Assembly: GCF_001949145.1 (NCBI RefSeq)
Contig: NW_019091382.1
Coordinates: forward strand, 2,045,096-2,057,721
Direction: 5' to 3'
Length of the DNA: 12,626 bases
From: Acanthaster planci
Taxonomy: Eukaryota; Echinodermata; Asteroidea; Valvatida; Acanthasteridae
The notes below the pieces were generated by a model. That model saw nothing but the letters and a program-made list of their open reading frames with translations, searched no databases and was not told the DNA's origin. The position numbers were made by a program, and so were the translations under genes. Within the stretch, counting starts at the first letter, position 1, and each line of letters opens with the position of its first letter. Shown here in pieces: positions 1 to 7,782 of the stretch.

Positions 1-160
1 TACCACATGTGGAATGATCCTGTTTTGAACATTTTACAATATGCTGTAACTTTCCATCCCATAGTTTGACTAAAGCCATGTCTCCACTGGACTTTCTTTG
101 GTTAACTTTCATGTAGAATCCTTCCCCACAGCAATGTAGACAGAGTCTGCTGACAAATAC
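1..160 (-). CDS. Candidate partial exon of an unidentified host gene (runs off the window's left edge)
   Basis: Read on the minus strand, this stretch is open for all 53 codons from position 160 to the window edge, in the frame whose first codon is GTA. It is preceded by TTTTCTAG at 168-161, a possible but weak 3' splice site. The peptide is mixed and globular-looking, with a Cys/His-rich start (LCLHCCGEGFY) and later VKLWDGKLQHIVKC. I do not recognise a family. Its start phase (0) matches the end phase of the candidate exon at 2481-2663, so the two could be joined by an intron of about 2.3 kb carrying the LINE and piggyBac-like insertions. An alternative acceptor, GTCAG at 154-150, would give another phase. 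Chance openness of a 160-base stretch is quite possible. Confidence 0.3.
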
Positions 161-563
161 CTAGAAAACTCTCCACAAATCTGTACCAGTTTGCATTCAA
201 TTGCCCCCCCCTTTTCTTGCAGTTATGATTGTTTGTAAATTGAGGGTTTCACAAAAGGTGGATTTTAAAGAGGATTCTGGCACTAATTATTCATAAAGTG
301 AGCCAATCAGAGTTACTTGAGCATCAACTGGTAGCCAATCACTGCCCATTATTCTGACCACTCACAGCCCATTGTTTTAACCAATCAGGCAATGGGTCAG
401 ATTACTTCTGCCAGGCGATGCTAGTTTTAGGAGGCAAATTCTCATGTGAGGATCAGTCTGTCACAGCTTGTTGGGCAAGGTAGGTTAATTGGGTCACCAC
501 CACCCCAGCACTTTTGAGAAGAAAATATCTAATATCCATGTTAGGCTTGATAATTTAACTTAA
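161..563. other. Non-coding stretch, probably intronic, with a CCAAT cluster
   Basis: I see no coding region here. It holds a C-run at about 213-220, three CCAAT boxes at 303-388 (listed separately), and a plus-strand GGGCAAG/GTAGGT donor-like site near 480. If the flanking minus-strand exons are real, this is the intron just upstream of the 1-160 exon. Around 564 it passes into the LINE remnant. Confidence 0.4.
303..396 (+). promoter_or_regulatory. Cluster of three CCAAT boxes (possible NF-Y-type promoter element)
   Basis: CCAATCAG occurs at 303-310, CCAATCAC at 335-342 and CCAATCAG at 381-388, all on the plus strand and spaced 32 and 46 bases. The last lies inside an inverted repeat, CCCATTG (368-374) and CAATGGG (390-396). 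Clustered CCAAT boxes at such spacing are typical of NF-Y-bound TATA-less promoters. About 90 bases downstream is a donor-like AAG/GTAGGT. No start codon or transcript can be shown, and the cluster could equally belong to an old repeat. Confidence 0.2.
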
Positions 564-1279
564 GCCGCAGAAAGCCAAATTTCCAATCCAGTACCTGAAT
601 CGCCTTTGTTGTGTGGCATTTTGTTTGACCAATTTCAACCACTAAGTAGGTCACAGGTTGAAGAACTTGTGAAGTCCACAAAGAAATCACATGATCTGGA
701 TCCAATGCCTACTAAGCTGGTGAGCGATTGCCTTGATGTCTTGCTTCCAGTTATTATCCGAATTATCAACTCTTCAACGCATTTGTGACCAGCTGTCTGG
801 ACTATTGTAATAGTCTTTTGTATAGTTTATCAGCAGCACAGATAATGAGATTACAGCGAGTCCAGAATGCTGCAGCTAGACTTCTTACCAATACACCCAA
901 GTTTCAACACATAACACCAATATTGTATCAACTGCACTGGTTACCTGTTTTGTACAGGATCAACTTCAAAATCATCCTGTTAACATACAAAGCCATCCGT
1001 GGTGTTGCTCCTAGATACGTAATGAATCTTGTCATCATTAAGGAGTCTAGATATCATCTCGGGTCAGCAAGCAACGGTCCTTTATTAAGTTACCCTAACG
1101 GTAAAATGCTACCCACACTTGGTGACAGGGCATTTGCAATGGCTGCTCCTAAATTATGGAATGCCTTGCCATGGAATATACGGTGCGAGCAAAGCCTTGC
1201 CGTTTTCAAATGTAAAGTGAAAACTTACCTTTTTAATGTTGCATTTGTACAGAGATATATTGCACTGCAAGATTTGTGA
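564..1279 (+). pseudogene. LINE (jockey/CR1/L2-type) reverse transcriptase remnant, internally deleted
   Basis: Two coding fragments of a non-LTR retrotransposon ORF2 abut here. The first (564-788) has the segment just before the RT fingers: a FQPLSRSQVEELVKS-like helix, then DLDPMPTKLVSDCLDVLLPV, ending at IIN. The second (about 776-1279, next frame) has the typical C-terminal region of these elements: VTSCLDYCNSLLYSL, RLQRVQNAAARLL, LHWLPVLYRINFKI and GDRAFAMAAPKLWNALP. In intact relatives a few hundred residues lie between these parts, including the RT palm with its YADD motif. All of that is missing, so the copy cannot encode an active RT. Apart from the junction, both parts are stop-free, which suggests the deletion rather than slow decay inactivated it, or that a deleted master spread. 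CR1, L2 and related clades cannot be separated from this fragment. Confidence 0.85.
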
Positions 1280-1610
1280 TTTTAATAATTTTATCTTGTA
1301 GGGTCATTAGTATTTTTGATTTTAACTTATGTTTAGCTGTGATTCATTATTTTAGTGTCACCGTGTCTGGTATACTTATCTTTATTTTATTATAGGTAAG
1401 GTTAGAGGCGTCTGTTGCCAGGAAAAATCGAGACATCACCGATGCCAGCAGAGTTAGGTTCTCCCTGTTGGTGGGGCAGATGTATCCCCCATATTGCAGT
1501 TTGGGTACTAGCTCGGTGACATTCATTCATTTATCCTTATCCTTTCATTTCTTAAATGTATTATTTTTTACTTTATTTTTAATTTTATGTTAACTTGTAC
1601 TGTGCCGTTT
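1280..1610 (+). other. A/T-rich 3' tail of the LINE remnant
   Basis: After the TGA at the end of the LINE C-terminal fragment the sequence becomes T-rich, with runs such as TTTTAATAATTTTATC and TTTACTTTATTTTTAA. It has no open frame of note. It is likely the element's 3' untranslated region, plus A/T-rich DNA into which the piggyBac-like element at 1611 inserted. No terminal microsatellite or target-site duplication that would fix the LINE's 3' end could be found. Confidence 0.4.
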
Positions 1611-2034
1611 TTAACCCCTTCGCACTGGGGAGCGGTTATAGCCGCCGTAAAAATTGAGGTCCTCAGCCCGCTTTTCAGCTATTATTCTCGGCCCACGTTT
1701 GAGTGAACACGGTGAAAGAAGGCAGATCCTGACTCTTGTATATACGGTAATTGGTCTTTGTGCATAGCCCAGAAATGAAAGGACAAATTTTGCATCATAA
1801 TCACCAGCTTCACAATAGTCCCCACTTTGAAAAGAGGCAACAGGAATGTGGAAGGGTGGGTAGAGTCGCATGCCACCGCACAATCAGCCTTTTCACTGTG
1901 TAATTCAAAGAGTGCAGAGCACGCAGGGCCACAAACTGAGAATATGGGGTTTGGCAGGTTGCCTTCGTGGCCAAGCGAGGCTGGAATTCTTGGAGTCGGC
2001 TTTTGGGAAGAAATTCCTGTTGTCAAGGGGTTAA
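1611..2034. mobile_element. piggyBac-like MITE flanked by TTAA
   Basis: TTAA at 1611-1614 and 2031-2034 brackets a 416 bp segment that starts CCCCTTCGCACTGG and ends TGTCAAGGGG, giving inverted ends CCCCTT/AAGGGG. TTAA target duplication with ends beginning CCC is the hallmark of the piggyBac superfamily. Beyond the six terminal bases the ends match only weakly, so the copy is old or the ends are asymmetric, as often seen in this group. No transposase coding is visible. The open frames here (a 99-codon plus frame and a 179-codon minus frame) look like nothing known. It would be a non-autonomous element moved by a transposase encoded elsewhere. Confidence 0.5.
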
Positions 2035-2480
2035 CAGGATTTGAAGATAGCCACTTCCTAATACATACAAGATGTGACATGTATATGTTGATGTTGATGT
2101 TTGCCATAATACACTGTAATTTGTAAAGGGTCAGCCACACCCTCTTATGTACCCAAGGGGGTGGGGTGCTGTATATTCCACAGCACATCCAGCGCTGGCC
2201 CCAAAAGGTTGGATGGATCATGTTATTACTTCATGATTATTCCTTGGGCCTGGGAGCCCTTTCGTTAATGGTTGGCCTGTAAGCCAAATGACAACAGATG
2301 TACATGTACATCAGACCTGGGAGTTCTTTGTTTGTTTGATGTATGTTCTGGGGCCTACCAGCCCGTATAACTGATATCTGCTTGCCCAAAACAGATGCGG
2401 TATCTGGAAAAACAATAAATAGTTGAAGCTGTGGCAAGAAACAGAAAATATAAATATAGAAAACTACTAAATTCTCTTAC
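2035..2480. other. Non-coding, probably intron
   Basis: I see no gene and no recognisable repeat. The stretch holds a short ATGTTGATGTTGATGTTT triplet-like run near 2087-2104, and the palindrome TGTACATGTACA near 2299-2310. It ends at the donor site of the minus-strand exon at 2481-2663, so it is best read as the start of that exon's downstream intron. Confidence 0.35.
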
Positions 2481-2663
2481 CTCGTCAAATGTATGGCACA
2501 AATCACTGGATGTTGCCATATTATTCCGAATGTACTGTTTAGACAACTGTGTAAAGTCATCCACAACATCAGAAAATAAAAGCTGACGCCTGTGCCCATG
2601 CCGAATCGGGGATGAGGGAACAACAGGTGAGGGATGTAAAGGTGACAGATGCAAGACAGGGAT
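2481..2663 (-). CDS. Candidate internal exon of an unidentified host gene
   Basis: On the minus strand this 183-base segment (61 codons, phase 0 at both ends) is open throughout. It is preceded by a T-rich tract ending in TCATTTATAG (acceptor AG at 2665-2664) and followed by GAG/GTAAGAGAA, a strong consensus donor at 2480-2475. The peptide starts with a Pro/Ser/His-rich, probably disordered part (LSPLHPSPVVPSSPIRHGHR). It then becomes an amphipathic-looking segment with SDVVDDFTQLSKQYIRNN and ends TSSDLCHTFDE. The composition looks like real protein, and it resembles none of the transposon proteins in this window. I cannot name the family. The next exon downstream may be 1-160, which begins in the required phase. 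No upstream exon could be identified. Any such exon would lie beyond the DIRS or Gypsy insertions or outside the window. Confidence 0.45.
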
Positions 2664-3780
2664 CTATAAATGATTAATGACCAAATAAAAATAACTGGGT
2701 AAACAACAGCTGAATTTCTTCACAGTGGGTTTTAGCATAATCTGATGATCTCACTCAACTAAAATACAGGAATTGTATGTATTGTAAGATTATCAAAACG
2801 TAATTTAATAATTAAAGAGCTGGCAACATTAAAGCTTCTTATAAGTGAAGCCTAAAACTGTTGTCCCCTTACCTACAGGTAGGGACAAACTACAAGATAA
2901 ATATAATAGACAAACACAAAACAGGTGTTACACACACACAAAAAGTTGAAAATTATATCTGATTTTAGTGTTACAGCTGATGAACCCAACCAAAAATAGT
3001 AGAATGTAGCTTTTAAACCTGACCAGTCTAAACCAAACCAAGCCAGGGTTTCTTTTCTTTTAATGTTTAAAGTAAACAAATTAGATTTTTTATTGAAATC
3101 ATATTTCCCAAATTCAAACCACACTGGTCAGTTTTGATATTCAGCATTTTGGGTGCATGGAATGCTCATTAGACAAGGGCAACACGCGCAAGAATGAATG
3201 ACAAGTTTTTCCGTCGCTTTTGCCCCTTATTATAGAAATCTTAGCAGGCTATATATCTGTATGCCTGAGACTGAAACTTTGTCAGTCCTACTTTTCCAAA
3301 ATTTGAAGGAATTTTCCATTCTAGCAAAAGATACCCTATGCATATATGTCCACACATAAATGCACAAAACTCGTTGAAAGAGTCACCTACGGCACACCAT
3401 CTGCACCTCCTGCATATCCCAAACAAAGGGCTGTGTAGCACAGGCAGATCCTATTTTTTTTTCTTCTTTTAATAATTCAACTGGAAGGGATGATAAACAG
3501 TGGTGAGTGTTTCCTTTCTGGAATGAAAATATCCTTCGGATTCCAATTTAGAAAACAAGTCATCTGCTTCCCTGCATTTACAGGGCAGCACCGCAACATA
3601 ATAATGAAGGAGATTAGGGACTTGCCGAGTTAACAGAAGGTCTAAACTGAACCTACAGAAGTGACAAGTTATGTAGACATACCAAGGAGCTGCCTATCTA
3701 TTTTGAGCTTTGCTGGTTTTGCAGGCTGCTGATTGACCAACCTCCTGGAAGTTGCCTGCCTGTAAGTCCCTCAGCTTGTG
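2664..3780. other. Unassigned, probably intronic; may hold the 3' end of the DIRS element
   Basis: There is no convincing gene. Short minus-strand open frames at 2873-3124 and 3241-3441 lack recognisable motifs and have skewed composition (Phe/Tyr- or Cys-rich). A (CA)5 run lies at 2931-2940 and a T-run at about 3452-3461. From about 3780 towards 3550 the minus strand could hold the last part of the DIRS recombinase (a weak SHKLRDL match to the His-x-x-Arg box near 3776), but I cannot support an end point. Confidence 0.3.
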
Positions 3781-3810
3781 TGACATCTTTCAGGGAAAAT
3801 TTGAAAGTGG

Positions 3811-4560
3811 CTAGGTTCTTCCAGCAGACAATTTTATATTTGAAGTAGAAAGAGCTTGCACAGGGCACCGCCATTTATTCTCTTCCACCAATGGAAATCA
3901 TGTCAAGCTTGGGGGGGGGGAATCAGCTCAGCTAGCTGATTCTTGGTAAGAAATCTGTTGGTTTAGACATACACTGTGCTGGGATCCCAGTGAATGTGGC
4001 CTGGCTGTATCAATAAAGCTTGGATTTTGCTAACTCTTGTTGAGCTGCTGCTGCTGCAGCAACTAGTAACTTTTTTTATTGTAAGCTGACAAAGAGAAGA
4101 ATTCTCTGCTTGTTCAAATGGATTCTTTGCAAGAGATGGGAGAACAGTACCCAGATTCCACAATGGTATGGATTTCCCTGTAGGGGACTGTTTTATAAAC
4201 ATACCTCATAGCAAGTGTGATTACGAAATGGGCGTATTTGAAGAGGTTGTTGAGCCATCATGGAAACTGTTTAGGACAACAATGGTTTATTTTTAATCCT
4301 TGATAGTGGAGAGCTGGGGAGTTTAATATGTAGACAAAATCCCTAGCTCCAGCTACAGAAACAGAATGGGGATCACTGATTCTTTCCTTGCATCACTTAG
4401 TGAAGTGAAGGAGTCTGCTATTGTAAATTTGTCTTGTGGACTCCTGTCTATCCTTTGATGCCAAGGCTGTAGCTTTTCCAAACCCTCTGCTGCTCAGAGG
4501 AAGATTTTTATATCATCCAGGCGTAAGGATGAAAAGAAGCCAAGTCTGGATGTACATATT
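3811..4560 (-). pseudogene. DIRS tyrosine recombinase, broken
   Basis: In intact copies this enzyme integrates the circular cDNA. The N-terminal part shows HPDLASFHPYAWMI, then a stop, then SSEQQRVW, which fits the start of DIRS recombinases. The best part is a 79-codon open frame at 4202-3963 with IPLWNLGTVLPSL, NPFEQAENSSLCQLTIKK and STRVSKIQALL, then GHIHWDPSTV. The Arg at 4037-4035 is in the position of the first catalytic Arg of the family's A-R-x-S-E-I/L-H-A-L box, but the usual Glu reads Lys. After a stop and frameshift come FLTKNQLAELIPPPQA (Pro codons forming the 10-base C-run seen at 3911-3920 as G) and CPVQAL (3867-3850), then another stop at 3813-3811. The distal His-x-x-Arg and Tyr boxes are not convincing. 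It is not functional. Confidence 0.75.
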
Positions 4561-4596
4561 TAGACCTGGTCCGAGTCATAAGGTCTGGGTGGTTGG

Positions 4597-4795
4597 TACG
4601 GGCGTAGCTAGACCATTTTGAAGGGGGGGGGTTGCCAACAGGCCATCACACAAAACGAGTGTACTTTATCCCCCATCATTTCTGCTTCATTCTCCATTCT
4701 TGTTTGTTCATTTTGCTGACAGACCATGATTTTCTTGACAAAACTAACCAACTGGGGTGGGGTGAGTGACACCCCCGACACAAGGGACACCAGTG
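4597..4795. mobile_element. hAT-like MITE nested in the DIRS element
   Basis: A 199 bp segment starts TACGGGCGTAGCTAG and ends GGGACACCAGTG. It is flanked by a perfect 8 bp direct repeat, GTGGTTGG, at 4589-4596 and 4796-4803. An 8 bp target duplication is characteristic of hAT transposons, and a GGGCGTAGC-type end followed by a long G-run is a pattern I recall from many invertebrate non-autonomous elements. The inverted ends match in about 6 of 9 positions (TACGGGCGT versus CACTGGTGT). It lies exactly between the RNase H and recombinase parts of the DIRS copy and is foreign to both. No transposase is encoded. The 72-codon minus-strand open frame through it has no known motif. Confidence 0.62.
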
Positions 4796-4844
4796 GTGGT
4801 TGGGGAGCATGACTAGTGACAAACAAGCAGCCCCTCAGGACAAA

Positions 4845-5701
4845 GAAACCAAGGCTGCTGTGACCAAACTGGGGCTATGAAAATTTCTCAGGAAAATTTG
4901 GCCATTTTGTTAGACCTTGGTGTAGTAGGGAGATGGGACCCTTGATTCAAATGACTGCAGACGTTCTAAGTGACTGAAACGAACTCTGATTTGTTGACCT
5001 AGTATTGTCAACAGTGACTTCTCCAGCCATGTACTGAGGCATCTGTTGTGAGAGTAATCAATTGGGAGGGGTGGGGAAATTTTACTTCACACTCCATATT
5101 ATAGGTTGTTCACGGTTAACCACTGTCAGAGGGCCTTGACTGTATCCTGGAAAGTAGTGCCCACTTTAAGCCAGTCGTCCAGGTACATAAAAAGTTAGAC
5201 ATGTATTTGATGCAAGAATGTTGTCACCCTTTTGGTTCTTGTGGAAGACCTGAGGGCAGTAGAAAGTCTGAAAGGGAGACAGAATCTGATACAAAGTTCC
5301 CTGGTACACAAACTGAAAGGAACTGCTACTAATCCACATGGATAGAAATAGGAATGTACGTGTCCTTCAGGTTATAAGAAATTACTCACCAACCAGTCAT
5401 CTGAGACTAAACAATGGATGAAAGGATCTCTATCTGGAAGCAGCAGCTGAGCAGTTGGAGGTTGATAACGGGCAGTCATTCTCCGAACATCTTTGTGCAA
5501 GAAAGAATGTTGCAGTGAAACCGGAGGTTGTCCTTTAAAGAAGAACAGCAGTGGCATTCTTTTGTCTGAAGGGGATCCATATAGGGACAGGAGTTAGTGG
5601 TCAAAGGAGAATGGGAGGTTCACTGGTAAATTCCAGGTGACACCCTGATGAAATTGTCCAATGAACTTGGCTATCTGAAGTTGTGCAGAATCACTGGTGA
5701 C
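4845..5701 (-). pseudogene. DIRS reverse transcriptase-RNase H, broken and internally shortened
   Basis: This would copy the element's RNA. The RT start is seen as VTSDS (5701-5687) and HLEFTSEPP. A 61-codon open frame (5557-5372) ends DWLVSNFL where relatives read straight into the aspartate motif. Here a short insertion with stop and frameshift intervenes before LKDTY (Asp at 5364-5362). Two stops (TAG TAG near 5328-5333) precede FVYQGTLYQ. The catalytic YLDD is preserved at 5185-5174, just after a TAA at 5197-5195. Only about 130 bases separate YLDD from the RNase H motif TTDAS (Asp 5043-5041), where relatives have several hundred, so the thumb and connection region is deleted. The GTGAGT after DDWL at 5389-5384 mimics a splice donor but is RT coding. 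Confidence 0.75.
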
Positions 5702-6927
5702 TGAAACCTGAGTGGATGTGCACACTTGTAGCTGACAGAAGCCCATTTTGGCTTGTGACCCCGAGAATGAGGGGAACGGGCGTATCTGGGGGCTCTCCCT
5801 TGTTGTAGGCTGACGACAATGATAGGCCTGCAACCCTCTTGGATCAATGAAACGAGCCTTAGTTGGAAGAATATATTTTGTTACTTCCATGCCAATTGGG
5901 AAGTGGTGGAAGGGCACCTGGCCAAATGCCAACAAAGATCCAACTCGTTTTCCATTGTGAAACAATGGTGTCCTGAATCATGGCCTTGATGAAGTTATTG
6001 TCTGACAGATTACCCCTCTCAAGAGGCAGATCTAATAGGTGGTCAACGGAGCCAACTAATGGGAGGAACAAAATGTCAACAACAACAGAAAGTTGCGGCA
6101 AAAACCCAGTGCAAACTCTCACAGGCAAAAATCTAGGCAATCATCAAGAAAATGAAACACCTTCGGCACACCACTTGCATGTGACAAGGAAGGATTTTCA
6201 TGATATTGAGCAAGAACAATGGAAAAGGATAATATTTGGCCCTGCAACATTAATAGTAGTCTTAAGCTGAAAGTCTGGTTTCTAATGTATTGGTCTTAGC
6301 ATTAACAATTGCCTCTCAAGGAACAAATTCTTACATCTGTCAGATTTTGCTTTATTGGTGGGTTTTTGTTAATCCTGTCCCTGCTTAAAGCTTTATTTAT
6401 AATATCTGATGCACACACTATCTATCTACAGGGAAAGTAGGCTGTTTAGGTTTAGATGTCCCTGCATTAGAAGTCTTGAAAAAGCTGAACTGGAGATGAA
6501 AGGGGATTTGAAGCAGCTTACCCACCTCTTTAGAAGTCTGTTGGCCCGCTAAATAATGGAACGGCTATCTCCGATCAATGATTGGGTTTAGGCCTCTGAA
6601 GGTGATCTGGAACACAGATACTGTATATCAAGTCCTATGCCTCAGCTGGGACAGTGACCAGTCATGAGAAGAATGACTCTGCCTCCGATGTCAGTCTATT
6701 GAGGGCAAACAAGACAGTGAACAGATGCATGTAGGGGAGGGGGAACCCTTGCAGCTGAATGGCTGGTGTGGTCATCAGAATGACTTGGAGCAAAGGCCCC
6801 CATCCCAGGGATCAAATACATTGTGAGCAATCCAAAAAATATGGTAAATTCCCACAGTGTGGGTATAGCAATGAGAATATTCAATTCTGTGCTTTTTTGT
6901 GTGACCATGACCATCTTGGGGAACAAA
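5702..6927. other. Unassigned segment between the DIRS and Gypsy elements, possibly including DIRS gag
   Basis: On the minus strand, immediately upstream of the DIRS RT, two overlapping open frames (6140-5859 and 5965-5594) contain a plausible protein segment (VDHLLDLPLERGNLSDNNF) and a Pro/Arg/Ser-rich stretch (RESPQIRPFPSFSGSQAK) of the kind found at the C-terminus of DIRS Gag. I cannot confirm either by motif. The opposite 96-codon plus frame (5980-6270) has no recognisable domain. From 6300 to 6927 I see nothing codable. The Gypsy similarity stops at about 6928, so its missing 3' end must have been lost here. Confidence 0.3.
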
Positions 6928-7734
6928 CTACAATTTGGTGGGGAGGCAGGGCAGGTGAGAATTGGTTTGACGTCCAAACATGCGTTGGGCAGGACTGGTT
7001 GACATGCCTTCAGTGGGAGCATTACACAGGTTCAGCATGCCAAGGTGTGGGTCTTTATGCATAGCTCTGCATTTCAGGAAGAGCTGCTTGATGATCTTTA
7101 CAGCAGCTTCAGCTTCACCGTTCGCTTGGTGATTTCCTGGTCTTGACATGATGTGTTGGAAACCCCAGTTTATGGCAAATTTCTTAAAGGTGTCAGATGT
7201 GTACGGTAATCCACTGTCACTGATTACAGTGTTGGGGATACCATAATGGGCAAAGTGGTGTTTCAGCTTTGTTACGACAGTCCGGGTAGACAAGTCAGGC
7301 AGGAAGTCGACTTCAATGACGTTACTATGACAGTCACTGGTGACAAGGTAAAGTCGCCCTTGCACTTGCCAGATGTCGGTACCAATCTTCTGCCATGGTC
7401 TGACCGGTATCTTGTGCAGAAGAACAAGCTTGTGGCTTTGGGACATGTGCATCGCATGTGTCTCGCACGATTCAACATACTGTGGAATGTCTCGGGACAT
7501 CGCAGGCCAAAAGATGAGGTCTTGTGCTCAAAGCAGACAGGTGTTGATACCTAGGTGACCAGCGTGTACCTTTTGCTTTATGTCTTGCACATGGAGAGAG
7601 GAATGCCAACTCTTGTCGCTACGGAGGACGATGTCATCTTGGACAGTCAGTTCATCACGATAGCTGAAGTACGGAAGGAGAACTGCCAGAAGGCTCTGCT
7701 TTGTGTCGGGCCAATCGGTCTTGATTGTGTCCAT
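6928..7734 (-). pseudogene. Gypsy integrase, one in-frame stop, catalytic triad kept
   Basis: Integrase joins retroelement cDNA to host DNA. From 7734 the frame runs through the N-terminal zinc-binding part (HAGHLG; His codons at 7566-7564 and 7557-7555). It meets a single in-frame TGA at 7530-7528, then continues open for 190 codons from 7500 to 6928. The stop stands where relatives have Arg, so a CGA-to-TGA change is likely. In the zinc motif the last Cys of C-x2-C reads His (CETHAMH). The core keeps all three acidic residues by alignment from memory: Asp in GTDIWQ, Asp in ISDSGLPYTS, and Glu in NGEAEAAVK. The end at AQRMFGRQTNSHLP marks the position where relatives enter the linker to the C-terminal domain, which is absent. 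This is the best-preserved part of the element. Confidence 0.88.
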
Positions 7735-7782
7735 GAAGCAACTCCTCGTTTCATTGGCCTTAGTGGCTGTGTGTAGCTGGAA

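Larger units (their letters stand above)
3811..5701 (-). mobile_element. DIRS-type retrotransposon remnant (RT, RNase H, tyrosine recombinase order)
   Basis: DIRS elements encode Gag, an RT-RNase H and a tyrosine recombinase in place of an integrase. On the minus strand, from high to low coordinates, I see the order expected of this group: RT entry motif with HLEFTSEPP (about 5636-5613), RT aspartate motif LKDTY (5370-5356), FVYQGTLYQ (from 5312), YLDDW (5185-5171), RNase H motif LTTDASVHGW (5052-5023), APVWSQQPWF (about 4877-4848), and then the recombinase ORF (4560-3811). These lie in different frames with several stops between, so no single open frame reveals the element. An hAT-like MITE sits between RNase H and recombinase. 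Terminal repeats and the internal complementary region typical of DIRS were not found. An upstream Gag is likely but not demonstrable. Confidence 0.8.

Noticed and set aside
1682-2221. 179-codon minus-strand open frame and the 99-codon plus-strand frame opposite it
   Set aside because: Both fall mainly within the piggyBac-like MITE, cross its right end, and lack recognisable domains or splice context.
3911-3920. G-run, with a similar run near 4622
   Set aside because: The first corresponds to proline codons of the DIRS recombinase and the second is the usual G-tract after the MITE end. G-quadruplex claims are not supported, as only single runs are present.
4046-4060. CTG/CAG short repeat
   Set aside because: Only about four units. 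It lies in the serine codons of the DIRS recombinase and needs no separate explanation.
4608-4826. 72-codon minus-strand open frame
   Set aside because: It runs through the hAT-like MITE and into DIRS sequence, so it is not a gene.
5378-5557. Apparent minus-strand exon ending in DDWL with a GTGAGT donor, and a second apparent exon starting after CCTTTCAG at 5313
   Set aside because: The flanking motifs (LKDTY, FVYQGTLYQ, YLDDW) show both are pieces of one DIRS reverse transcriptase. The splice signals are accidental.
5980-6270. 96-codon plus-strand open frame with ordinary-looking composition
   Set aside because: No recognisable motif, no splice or promoter context, and a competing minus-strand frame fits the DIRS context better. 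Left unassigned.
6609-6624. AACACAGATACT, identical to 12 bases of the LTR start
   Set aside because: Wrong orientation for a direct LTR, and no similarity continues on either side.
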